A DNA stretch of 9,787 nucleotides. Source: Ruthenibacterium sp. Lineage in GTDB: Bacteria > Bacillota > Clostridia > Oscillospirales > Ruminococcaceae. A program made the translations under genes and the position numbers. The notes beneath the pieces are model-generated. The model was not told the origin of the DNA, searched no databases, and worked only from the letters and a program-made list of their open reading frames with translations. This document shows, in pieces, positions 1 to 6,072 of this stretch; the stretch's first letter is position 1, and each line of letters starts with the position of its first letter. The DNA lies in contig JAHHSL010000050.1 of NCBI GenBank assembly GCA_020025235.1, positions 1-9,787 of the forward strand. The letters are read 5' to 3'.

Positions 1-27
1 TATACCAATTCTAAAGCTAATTGTCAA
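1..27 (-). promoter_or_regulatory. Leftward promoter cut by the window edge
   Basis: On the minus strand a perfect -35 box TTGACA (27 to 22) is followed by a 17-base spacer (21 to 5) and then TATA (4 to 1), where the window ends. This is the consensus layout of a housekeeping sigma promoter firing leftward into a gene outside the window. The last two bases of the -10 box cannot be seen. The terminator at 71-106 would insulate it from the amidohydrolase transcript. Confidence 0.6.
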
Positions 28-70
28 CACCTTTTTTGAATCTTTTTTCAGTTTTCTTTTTAAATATGCA

Positions 71-106
71 AAAAGCGGCAGCTTCTTAATGAATGCTGCC
101 GCTTTT
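71..106 (-). terminator. Intrinsic terminator of the YtcJ-like amidohydrolase gene
   Basis: A perfect 12-base inverted repeat has arms AAAAGCGGCAGC (71-82) and GCTGCCGCTTTT (95-106) around a 12-base loop. Read on the minus strand the stem ends in a run of five T (74 to 70, counting the stem end), just downstream of the amidohydrolase stop codon at 117-119. The stem also ends in T residues on the plus strand, so it could work in both directions. The AT-rich bases 28-70 beyond it hold no visible gene. Confidence 0.85.
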
Positions 107-116
107 TATCCATTGT

Positions 117-1721
117 TCAGGTCCGTTTAAAAATGGTTTCGCCCTCTTTGATTGTTTCAAGGACTTTAACTTCTCTCAGCTGCATCGGTTCTGTCTTAAG
201 GGGGTCACGATCAAGAATCATCAGATCGGCAAGCTTTCCTTCGTGCAGGCTTCCCTTGCGGTCTTCTTCAAAATACTGATACGCCGCATTGATCGTCACT
301 GCACGCAGCGCATCCAGCGTAGAGATCCGCTCTTCTTCCCCAAGCACCTCGCCGTTCTTCGTTACGCGGTTAACTGCACACCACACCGTTTCCATCATAT
401 CCGGCAGAATGACCGGCGCATCCTGGTGGAACGTAAAGCGCAGCCCGTTTTTCTTTGCAGAGGCTGTCGGGCTGATTTCTTTCGCTCTTTCCCGGCCGAA
501 GTTTGCAATATGGATATCGCCCCAGTGATACACATGTGCCACAAAGAACGAAGGCATCATACCGATTTTTTTCATATCCGGCATCTGGTCTTTTCCCAGC
601 AGCTGTGCATGGATCATCACCGGGCGGATATCCGGCACTGGCTTGCCCGCTTTTTTGCGTGCCTCGACCTGTGCTTCATAAACGCGCAGATACTGTGCAC
701 AGGCAGCGTCGCCGTTGCAGTGTGCCAAAATCTGCATGTTGTCATCCAGTGCCCGGTCGATTCTTGCGGCAAGGTCTTCATCTGTCGTGCGGGGATAACC
801 GCAGTATCCGTCCTTTTCTCCTGCATACGGTGTGCGCATCCACGCCGTTTTTGCCTGCGGAGAGCCATCAAGGAACGTCTTATAGCCGTTTACCTTAAAA
901 TGGTTGTGATATTTACCGACACTGTCCGAAAGCTGCGCACGAAGTTCATCTGCCTTTTCAATATCCAGATATCCGACGACATCCAGCTTCAGCTGGTTTG
1001 CAGCGCAAAGATACTGATACAGCGGCGCAAGCTGCGAAACCAGCATTCCTTCCTGCAGCGTTGTGATGCCATAGCTTGCATAAAGCTGCTGTGCGCTCTG
1101 GAATGCCCGCATCATATCTTCCGGCGCGGGGGAAGGCAGCCGTTCCTGACATGCCAGAAACGCGGTTTCCTCCATATATCCCGTCACTTCGCCGTTCACA
1201 ATTTCCATAACGCCGCCTTCAGGCACCGGCGTCTCCGGAGTGACATTCAGCTCTTTCAGTGCAAGCGAGTTCAGTGTGCCCACATGGCCCGACTGGTGCA
1301 TCATCGCCACGGGATTTTCCGGTGCTGCGCGATCCAGCAGTTCCTTGCGGGGCGAATCCTTTTCTTCCAGATTGTTGTGATCGTACCCCTGCGCCACGAC
1401 CCAGCGGCCTTTCGGGATCTTATTCACACGGATGAACTCCGCAATTTTTGTTTCGATATCGTGAAAATTCTTTGCATCCCCAAGCGCAACCTGAAGCGTT
1501 GCATGGGCACAGCCCGAAAAATGGCTGTGCGGATCGATGAACGAGGGCATCAGTGTATGTCCTTCCAGATCAATTTCCTCGTAATCCGTTCCTGCCGCGG
1601 CACGCACTTCTTCTTCGCTTCCAACCGCGCAGATTTTGCCGTTTTCCTCCAAAAGCGCCTGTGCATACAAAGGCTCTTCCATAGTAATAATGGTTCCGTT
1701 ATGATAAAAACGCTTCGCCAT
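117..1721 (-). CDS. YtcJ-like metal-dependent amidohydrolase (Amidohydro_3 family)
   Basis: A 534-residue cytosolic amidohydrolase of the YtcJ/Amidohydro_3 type. These enzymes hydrolyse C-N or related bonds with one or two metal ions in a TIM barrel. The N-terminal beta-sandwich strand (FYHNGTIITM, residues 5-14) leads to the metal motif PSFIDPHSH (H65, H67). Further metal-site candidates are K281 in GYKTFLDG, H334 in LAHCNGD, H371 in VMIHAQ and the catalytic D434 in FTFHQDAP. All are present, so the enzyme should be active. Length is normal for the family. ATG at 1721 is chosen because AAAGGA (1736 to 1731) lies nine bases upstream and the family N-terminus starts here; the upstream extension to 1814 looks non-coding. 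There is no signal peptide. It is a single-gene unit, divergent from the holin and closed by the terminator at 71-106. The substrate cannot be told from sequence, since YtcJ homologues are often annotated only generically. Confidence 0.93.
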   Translation of the reverse strand: MAKRFYHNGTIITMEEPLYAQALLEENGKICAVGSEEEVRAAAGTDYEEIDLEGHTLMPSFIDPHSHFSGCAHATLQVALGDAKNFHDIETKIAEFIRVNKIPKGRWVVAQGYDHNNLEEKDSPRKELLDRAAPENPVAMMHQSGHVGTLNSLALKELNVTPETPVPEGGVMEIVNGEVTGYMEETAFLACQERLPSPAPEDMMRAFQSAQQLYASYGITTLQEGMLVSQLAPLYQYLCAANQLKLDVVGYLDIEKADELRAQLSDSVGKYHNHFKVNGYKTFLDGSPQAKTAWMRTPYAGEKDGYCGYPRTTDEDLAARIDRALDDNMQILAHCNGDAACAQYLRVYEAQVEARKKAGKPVPDIRPVMIHAQLLGKDQMPDMKKIGMMPSFFVAHVYHWGDIHIANFGRERAKEISPTASAKKNGLRFTFHQDAPVILPDMMETVWCAVNRVTKNGEVLGEEERISTLDALRAVTINAAYQYFEEDRKGSLHEGKLADLMILDRDPLKTEPMQLREVKVLETIKEGETIFKRT

Positions 1722-1761
1722 AAGAATCTTTCCTTTCCGTATTTTCCTGATATTACATTTT

Positions 1762-1789
1762 ATTGTACCATGCTGTGAATCCGCAGCAA
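1762..1789 (-). promoter_or_regulatory. Proximal candidate promoter of the YtcJ-like gene
   Basis: On the minus strand TTGCTG (1789 to 1784) is followed by 16 bases and TACAAT (1767 to 1762), which is preceded by TGG and so forms an extended -10 element (TGn before the -10). Transcription would start near 1755 and give a leader of about 34 bases. The -35 box overlaps one arm of the palindrome at 1786-1812, so a protein bound there would block this promoter. It competes as an explanation with the distal promoter at 1878-1886. Confidence 0.5.
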
Positions 1790-1812
1790 AACCGCACGCG
1801 CTGCGGTTTTGC
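1786..1812. repeat. Perfect 11-base inverted repeat upstream of the YtcJ-like gene
   Basis: The arms are GCAAAACCGCA (1786-1796) and TGCGGTTTTGC (1802-1812) around the 5-base loop CGCGC. It could be an operator overlapping the proximal -35 box. In a transcript from the distal promoter it could instead form an RNA hairpin with four U in its 3' arm. GC follows instead of a longer U run, so it is a weak terminator at best. One arm can also pair with 1837-1845, which makes two mutually exclusive hairpins. Confidence 0.75.
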
Positions 1813-1850
1813 ATGGTTCAATGTTCCCAAAGCGGGATGCAAAACGGGTA

Positions 1851-1862
1851 CAGCCATGGCTG
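1851..1862. repeat. Perfect 12-base palindrome CAGCCATGGCTG
   Basis: CAGCCATGGCTG is fully self-complementary. It sits immediately downstream of the distal leftward -10 box (1878-1883), close to the expected transcription start, a usual place for a repressor site. No known regulator is recognised from it. A 12-base palindrome can arise by chance, so this is weak on its own, but it lies in a region unusually rich in such symmetry. Confidence 0.4.
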
Positions 1863-1877
1863 CGGTGTTTTAAATTT

Positions 1878-1886
1878 ATTATATCA
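1878..1886 (-). promoter_or_regulatory. Distal extended -10 promoter towards the YtcJ-like gene
   Basis: On the minus strand TGATATAAT (1886 to 1878) is a consensus extended -10 element (TGn followed by TATAAT). At the 17-base -35 position (1906 to 1901) there is only CGTAAA, a poor match that falls inside the dyad at 1901-1931. Transcription would start near 1870 and give a leader of about 150 bases that contains the inverted repeats at 1786-1812 and 1806-1845. Confidence 0.5.
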
Positions 1887-1900
1887 CATTTGTTTTGCAA

Positions 1901-1931
1901 TTTACGCATTATTTCGTGAACAATGCGTAAA
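1901..1931. promoter_or_regulatory. 31-base dyad, candidate operator in the divergent region
   Basis: Perfect 10-base arms TTTACGCATT (1901-1910) and AATGCGTAAA (1922-1931) are separated by 11 bases that themselves contain a shorter symmetric core around TTCGTGAA. The dyad covers the -35 position of the distal leftward promoter. It also covers the spacer and -10 of a weak rightward candidate, TTGCAA (1895-1900), 18 bases, AACAAT (1919-1924), towards the holin. A single bound regulator could thus control both directions. No regulator gene lies next to it, and no known binding motif is recognised. Confidence 0.5.
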
Positions 1932-2025
1932 CAAGACACCGGGCATGTTCCGCTTTCCTGATGCATACATTTGGTTTCAGCGGGGTTTTCAGCCGCTGCA
2001 CCGCACAATCAAAGGAGGCTGTTTC

Positions 2026-2301
2026 ATGGACGATTCTTTTTTCAGGACCGGCAGCGTTGTTTCCATTACGGTACTGTGCTATATTGTCGGCATGGTCATC
2101 AAGGCATCGCCCTGCGATAACCGATTCATCCCGATTGCCTGCGGCATCACGGGTTCTTTGCTCGGCCTGCTTGCACTGTATACCGGCATGCCGGATTTTC
2201 CCGCCGGTGACCCGATCACCGCTGCGGCGATCGGCGCCGTTTCCGGTCTGGCGGCAACCGGAGTCGATCAAAGCCGAAAGCAGCTTGCATCCAAGCCGTG
2301 A
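2026..2301 (+). CDS. Small holin-like membrane protein (Hol44 / Phage_holin_5_2 type)
   Basis: A 91-residue integral membrane protein. Three hydrophobic segments lie at about residues 10-25, 35-53 and 62-80, with a charged C-terminus (DQSRKQLASK). The central signature, GSLLGLLALYTGMPDFPAGD followed by a glycine/alanine-rich third segment and TGVDQ, matches the clostridial Hol44-type phage holin family. In phages such proteins make holes in the cytoplasmic membrane and release or activate an endolysin. ATG at 2026 is fixed by an excellent ribosome site AAAGGAGG (2011-2018, seven bases upstream). The open frame continues upstream to 1813 but reads through the regulatory region. No endolysin, tail or other phage gene is visible within the window, so it may be a prophage remnant or a host-adopted membrane protein. 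It is transcribed alone, with a terminator at 2334-2363. Confidence 0.85.
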   Translation: MDDSFFRTGSVVSITVLCYIVGMVIKASPCDNRFIPIACGITGSLLGLLALYTGMPDFPAGDPITAAAIGAVSGLAATGVDQSRKQLASKP

Positions 2302-2333
2302 TTTTGTTTCCTTAATATTACAGTAAAACAGGA

Positions 2334-2363
2334 AAGGCGGCGCCGAAAAAACGGCGCCGCCTT
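2334..2363. terminator. Shared terminator between the convergent holin and kinase genes
   Basis: Perfect 12-base arms AAGGCGGCGCCG (2334-2345) and CGGCGCCGCCTT (2352-2363) flank a loop of six A (2346-2351). The stem is very GC-rich and lies between two converging genes, 32 bases after the holin stop and six bases after the kinase stop. The T content on either side is modest (CTTCTTGCTTT on the plus strand, CTTTCC on the minus strand), so each direction may end by hairpin strength more than by U-run. Confidence 0.82.
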
Positions 2364-2369
2364 CTTGCT

Positions 2370-3305
2370 TTACTCTGTCTTAACTTCAATGCCAAGTTCG
2401 CTCGGCAGAAAACGCGGGCAGACATTTTCGGAAAGATGCAGGACCGACGCCGCCAGTGTGGTTCCGATCTGCACGGCTTCGCACATGCTTTTGCCGTAGG
2501 TAAGGCCCACCGCCGCACCTGCGCAGAATGCATCGCCCGCGCCGGTGGTATCCTGAACTTTCACCTTTCTTGCGGGGCACATTCCCTTTTGCCCGTGCAT
2601 ATCCGCATAAACTGCACCCCTGCTGCCCATGGTGACGATCAGCGACGGGATGCGCGCACCGATCACCTTCTGCGAGATCGTATCGCAGAGTTCCTCTGGG
2701 GTCAGCTTGGAAAAATCGTCTACAAAAAGAAGTCCCGCTTCCTGTTCATTGCAGACAAAACAATCGATCGACTGGAAGAAATCCCTCCGCTCGGATGCGA
2801 TCGTCATATTTGCAACAACAGCATAAACGCGCTTATTGTATTTCTTTGCGTATTTGAACACCTGCTTGATGATTTCTTTTTCCATATCGATCTCAACGAT
2901 GATGCTGTCTGCATCCGCGAAGATCTCGTCGCCCTTTTCTTCCAGCAGACGTGCCATAGGCTCCATGTTCGGACGTTCCGAAATCGAAGCGGCAATATCA
3001 CCGCTGTTATCGAACACGGCAAGCCATTTTCCCATACCGTTCGGCGCGGAAATGACGTAGCGTGTATCCACCTTATGGTTCTGCAGTTTTTCAATGACCT
3101 CTGCACCCTGTGCCGTATCATCTACCATGCTGACAAAGCGCGGGCGCAGTTCGATATTTGCAATGTCCTCCGCCACGTTCCGGCCGACGCCCCCGTGCAC
3201 CGTTTCAACTTTTCCGGAATTTCTTCCTGCGGGAATATACATATTATCAGGAAAGCCTTTAATATCCACAAAAACATTTCCTACAACAACGATCGGCACA
3301 GTCAT
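2370..3305 (-). CDS. PfkB/ribokinase-family kinase, pseudouridine-kinase-like
   Basis: A 311-residue cytosolic ATP-dependent sugar or nucleoside kinase. The family opening strand VVVGNVFVDIKG (residues 6-17) is followed by GGVGRNVAEDI (38-48), the first PfkB signature, and by DTTGAGDAFCAG with the GAGD anion hole and catalytic base D258. The spacing, the GGVGRN motif and the segment LAVFDNSGDI resemble E. coli pseudouridine kinase (PsuK/YeiC) more than ribokinase or fructokinase, as judged from memory of that family. Pseudouridine kinase makes pseudouridine 5'-phosphate for cleavage by PsuG, but no psuG is in the window, so the substrate stays open. ATG at 3305 is preferred over the in-frame TTG at 3374. 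The promoter at 3389-3418 would start RNA near 3382, leaving almost no leader for the TTG, and the ATG has GGAAAAGGGG just upstream, although the spacing is short. Confidence 0.88.
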   Translation of the reverse strand: MTVPIVVVGNVFVDIKGFPDNMYIPAGRNSGKVETVHGGVGRNVAEDIANIELRPRFVSMVDDTAQGAEVIEKLQNHKVDTRYVISAPNGMGKWLAVFDNSGDIAASISERPNMEPMARLLEEKGDEIFADADSIIVEIDMEKEIIKQVFKYAKKYNKRVYAVVANMTIASERRDFFQSIDCFVCNEQEAGLLFVDDFSKLTPEELCDTISQKVIGARIPSLIVTMGSRGAVYADMHGQKGMCPARKVKVQDTTGAGDAFCAGAAVGLTYGKSMCEAVQIGTTLAASVLHLSENVCPRFLPSELGIEVKTE

Positions 3306-3388
3306 CGACCCCTTTTCCAGAATGATATCCTTTTTGCCGTTATTGTCATCTGCAAAGCGGCGCAGATTCGACAATATTCGGTTTATTT

Positions 3389-3418
3389 ATCATACCTTCT
3401 GTCTGTCGGAAGTGTCAA
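3389..3418 (-). promoter_or_regulatory. Promoter of the PfkB-family kinase
   Basis: On the minus strand TTGACA (3418 to 3413), an 18-base spacer and TATGAT (3394 to 3389) form a strong housekeeping promoter. Transcription would start near 3382, about 77 bases before the ATG at 3305. It lies in the 140 bases between the HAD phosphatase stop and the kinase start. No clear terminator separates the two genes, so read-through from upstream may add to kinase expression. Confidence 0.75.
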
Positions 3419-3445
3419 GCCTTTTTTCTGCATGCCGTTCCGATG

Positions 3446-4252
3446 TCAGCGTGCAAGCAGATACTGCCGGATTCCGCACGCGACGCCCGATTCCTCGTTT
3501 GTCGGCAGTACGGCGTCCGCTTTCTGCTTGAGTTTTGGTATCGCATTGCCCATTGCCATTTTCAGCCCAGACGCCGCAAACATGGAAAGATCGTTTTCGG
3601 CGTCACCGATGCAGGCAATTTCTTCCGGCGCTATCTGCAGATACTGTGCCAGCGCTTTCAGCGCATTGCCCTTCGACGCCTTTTCCTCATAGATTTCCAC
3701 ATAATTGGATGAATAGGCAGCCGAAAGATTTTTATGCTGTTCCAGAACTTTTTCGACCAGTTCCTTTTTCCGCTTTGACAGGAAGAAAAGCTGGATTTCT
3801 TCCACGTCTTTTCCCTGCCGGCGAAGCCGCTGCACAATATTCCGTTCGTACTGTGTGTTTTTGGCATCTCTGCCGTAGGTGATGCGCCCCAGCAGATTGA
3901 GCCATACGCCCTGCACGATAAACTGATGTTCCAGATGAATCGAAAGCCCGATCCCGTTTTTCCCGCATTCTTCCAAAATCTGCGCTGTCTGCGCGTGCGG
4001 GATCAGCGCGTGATAGATCGTTTTATTCGTGCGGGCATCCAGTACATCGGCACCGTTGGAGCTGATGATATACCGCCAGAAGTTTGCTCCTTTCAGCTGC
4101 ATCGGCAGGCACGTCGTCGTTCGTCCTGTGGTCGGCACGATCAGGATGCCCGCTTTGGCCGCGTCCTCCAGAGCCTTCATAGTTTCATCCGAAATCCTGT
4201 TTTTCCGGTTCAGACAGGTGCCGTCCATATCCACTGCTAATAATTTGATCAT
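3446..4252 (-). CDS. Cof-type HAD phosphatase (class IIB)
   Basis: A 268-residue cytosolic phosphatase of the haloacid dehalogenase superfamily, Cof/YidA-like subgroup. All four HAD motifs are visible: I, VDMDGTC (nucleophile D8, acid/base D10); II, PTTGR (T41/T42); III, K194 in EKASKGNA; IV, IGDAENDLSM (D217, D221). The long insert between motifs II and III is the C2b cap that selects the substrate. Relatives dephosphorylate sugar phosphates, phosphorylated vitamin precursors or FMN-like compounds, so the substrate cannot be named. The ATG overlaps the stop codon of the patatin-like gene (ATGA, 4252 to 4249), and an SD-like AGAGGA (4264 to 4259) lies six bases upstream inside that gene, so translation is probably coupled. 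Length is normal. Confidence 0.92.
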   Translation of the reverse strand: MIKLLAVDMDGTCLNRKNRISDETMKALEDAAKAGILIVPTTGRTTTCLPMQLKGANFWRYIISSNGADVLDARTNKTIYHALIPHAQTAQILEECGKNGIGLSIHLEHQFIVQGVWLNLLGRITYGRDAKNTQYERNIVQRLRRQGKDVEEIQLFFLSKRKKELVEKVLEQHKNLSAAYSSNYVEIYEEKASKGNALKALAQYLQIAPEEIACIGDAENDLSMFAASGLKMAMGNAIPKLKQKADAVLPTNEESGVACGIRQYLLAR

Positions 4253-5127
4253 TCTTTTTCCTCTTGCCGTGCTGTTCCGGCTTTCGTTTTCTTCAGGAAT
4301 GCTTCGATCTTTGCCCCGTCTGCATATCCTTTTTCATACAGTGCCGTCAGGCGCTTGGTATCACGCGTCAGGGTATCGACGCCGCAGGTATCATCCGGCG
4401 CAACGATCAGCACCTTTCCTTCCGCTTCCAGCCGCTTTGCGTCTGCAACGCCTTTATTATAGTGCTCCGCGCGCTGTTCCAGACACCTTGCCGCCTGCGG
4501 GAATTCATGCCGGATCATCCGTGCGATCCGTTCGTCCTTATTCGGCGTGCGGATGAAGTCTTTCGGCTTTGTCAGCAGAAGGATCACCCGGTCACATCCC
4601 AGTTCAAGCGCTTTTTTCACCGGGACCGGATCGCTGAGCGCCCCGTCGAAATATTGTTTTCCGTTCACTTCGTACGGGTGGCATACAAGCGGAATGGCAC
4701 AGGATGCCTTCATGGCGTCGTAATGATCCTGCCGGATATCGCTTTTGCTGAAATAGTGCACTTTGCCGGTATCCGCTTCGGTTGCCACCACATAAAAATC
4801 CATGGCGCTGTCTGCGAATGCCGGATAATCCAGCGGATATTCACCGTCCGAATTGCTGAGCGTGCTGTATGCGTAATCCAGGTCGATAAAGGTCTTTTTT
4901 GTCAGGAACAGCTTCGGGCCTGCGTATTCTTTGCGCAAGCCGTATTCCGTATAAAATTTATAGTTGCGTCCGGCCTGTCCTGCCGCATAGGAAATCAGGT
5001 TCGCACTGCCTGCCGAAACCCCGATGCCTACATCAAACCCGATCTGCCGGTTCATGCAGTAATCCAGAACACCCGCCGCATAAATGCCGCGATACCCGCC
5101 GCCGACGTCTACGATCCCGGTTTTCAT
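4249..5127 (-). CDS. Patatin-like phospholipase family protein (YjjU-like)
   Basis: A 292-residue serine lipid acyl hydrolase of the patatin fold with a Ser-Asp dyad. The oxyanion-hole loop VGGGYRG (residues 8-14), nucleophile motif GVSAG (36-40, S38) and the DGA motif (D161 in YFDGALSDPVP) are all intact, so it should be catalytic. The arrangement and the C-terminal part (HYNKGVADAKRLEAEGKVLIVAP) resemble bacterial YjjU-type patatins, which are intracellular and lack a signal peptide; none is seen here. The likely substrate is a membrane phospholipid or another acyl ester, not resolved by sequence. The start is fixed by GGAGGG (5140 to 5135), seven bases upstream of ATG 5127. It is the first gene of a two-gene leftward unit with the HAD phosphatase, driven from 5167-5195. 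Confidence 0.92.
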   Translation of the reverse strand: MKTGIVDVGGGYRGIYAAGVLDYCMNRQIGFDVGIGVSAGSANLISYAAGQAGRNYKFYTEYGLRKEYAGPKLFLTKKTFIDLDYAYSTLSNSDGEYPLDYPAFADSAMDFYVVATEADTGKVHYFSKSDIRQDHYDAMKASCAIPLVCHPYEVNGKQYFDGALSDPVPVKKALELGCDRVILLLTKPKDFIRTPNKDERIARMIRHEFPQAARCLEQRAEHYNKGVADAKRLEAEGKVLIVAPDDTCGVDTLTRDTKRLTALYEKGYADGAKIEAFLKKTKAGTARQEEKE

Positions 5128-5166
5128 GCACAGCCCTCCCCCCGAGCGGTTTTGTCTTTTGCATTA

Positions 5167-5195
5167 AGCATAGCGCGAAAGCCCTTCGTCCGCAA
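5167..5195 (-). promoter_or_regulatory. Leftward promoter of the patatin-HAD operon
   Basis: On the minus strand TTGCGG (5195 to 5190), a 17-base spacer and TATGCT (5172 to 5167) give a fair housekeeping promoter. Transcription would start near 5160, about 33 bases before ATG 5127. It is back to back with the rightward promoter at 5258-5286, with about 60 bases between the two -35 boxes. Confidence 0.6.
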
Positions 5196-5257
5196 TAGTT
5201 AATTGCCGGATTTTGCCCAGTGTTCCAAAACAGTTTTTCTCATTTTCACGTTCATGC

Positions 5258-5286
5258 TTGCCGTACCCTCAAAAAAAGTCTATACT
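5258..5286 (+). promoter_or_regulatory. Rightward promoter of the paired amidohydrolases
   Basis: TTGCCG (5258-5263), a 17-base spacer containing an A run, and TATACT (5281-5286) form a good housekeeping promoter. Transcription would start near 5293, giving a leader of about 48 bases before ATG 5341. The ribosome site AAAGGA (5327-5332) can lie in the loop of a short stem formed by CTTGT (5317-5321) and ACAAG (5332-5336), a weak possibility for translational control. Confidence 0.7.
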
Positions 5287-5340
5287 GAACGCAGCCATTC
5301 CTTTTATTTCAAAATTCTTGTGCAAGAAAGGACAAGCACT

Positions 5341-6072
5341 ATGATCGATATTGACGCCGTATACGGCAGAACACCCCTTGGGCAGGAATACCCGCTGGAT
5401 GATGTCCTCTGCCAGATGAAGCGCTTCGGCATTTCCTTTGCCTTGACAGCCTCATTGAAATCCGCCTATTTTTTCACGCCCGAAAGCGACGCGGAACATC
5501 TTGCCGTCTGCCGTGCGCACGACGGTCTGCTGCCCGCGGCAAGCGTCAACCTGCTGTACGGATTTTGTGCGGCAGATGAAGTAAAACGCCTGAAAACGCT
5601 GGGCTTTCGCGCCGCAAGATTTCATAATGATATCCGCGGCTTTTCGCCGGACGTCCCGCTGTTCCGTGAATTTATCGCGGCGGCAGAGGATGCACAGCTT
5701 CCTATCCTGATTTCCGCTCCGGCCGATGCGGTGTTCCGCGCCCTGCTGCCCATGAACAGGCTTACGGTTCCGATCATTCTGCTCGATCAGGATCCATATT
5801 CCCATTACAGCATCGTCAGCGCCATGGAAAATCGCGATAATTTCTATCTGGATATCTGCGGCTTCAACAATCCCGGCATGATCGATTATCTTGCCGGACG
5901 TGTCGGTGCGGATCATCTGCTGTTCGGCAGCGGCGCACCGAAATTCTATACGCAGCCCACATTGAATACCGTTGCCTGCAGCCGACTTTCGGCAGAAGAT
6001 CAGGAGCGGATCCTGGACGGGAATGCACGGCGCATTTTTCAAATCGAAAGGAGTGAACCGGCATGCCGATAA
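5341..6072 (+). CDS. Degenerate Amidohydro_2-family protein lacking metal ligands
   Basis: A 243-residue TIM-barrel protein of the Amidohydro_2 (PF04909-like) family and a paralogue of the next gene, with the same length and order of motifs. The metal-binding residues are replaced throughout. The N-terminal HxH is DIDAVYGR (D5 and V7 in place of His); the barrel histidine of VLIHAM is S125 in ILISAP; the next, in GAHTGG, corresponds to the IILLDQD region (no His); and the catalytic Asp of FGSD is G198 in FGSGAP. It is therefore probably not a normal metal hydrolase and may serve as a non-catalytic partner or ligand-binding subunit. The frame is intact and the C-terminus is complete, which argues against random decay. 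ATG at 5341 has AAAGGA eight bases upstream. Its last ten bases overlap the start of the intact paralogue. Confidence 0.85.
   Translation: MIDIDAVYGRTPLGQEYPLDDVLCQMKRFGISFALTASLKSAYFFTPESDAEHLAVCRAHDGLLPAASVNLLYGFCAADEVKRLKTLGFRAARFHNDIRGFSPDVPLFREFIAAAEDAQLPILISAPADAVFRALLPMNRLTVPIILLDQDPYSHYSIVSAMENRDNFYLDICGFNNPGMIDYLAGRVGADHLLFGSGAPKFYTQPTLNTVACSRLSAEDQERILDGNARRIFQIERSEPACR

Noticed and set aside
93..1778. A 561-codon rightward open frame covering the amidohydrolase on the opposite strand
   Set aside because: It is antisense to a gene with all family motifs. Its protein is Cys/His/Arg/Phe-rich without any recognised domain, and it has no ribosome site. It is a shadow caused by codon bias.
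3305..3374. An N-terminal extension of the PfkB-family kinase from the TTG at 3374
   Set aside because: The kinase promoter would start RNA near 3382, leaving about eight bases before this TTG. The family's first strand begins right after ATG 3305.
2436..3692. A 418-codon rightward open frame over the kinase and the 3' part of the HAD gene
   Set aside because: It overlaps two well-supported genes and the kinase promoter, is Cys/His-rich and resembles no family, so it is a shadow frame.
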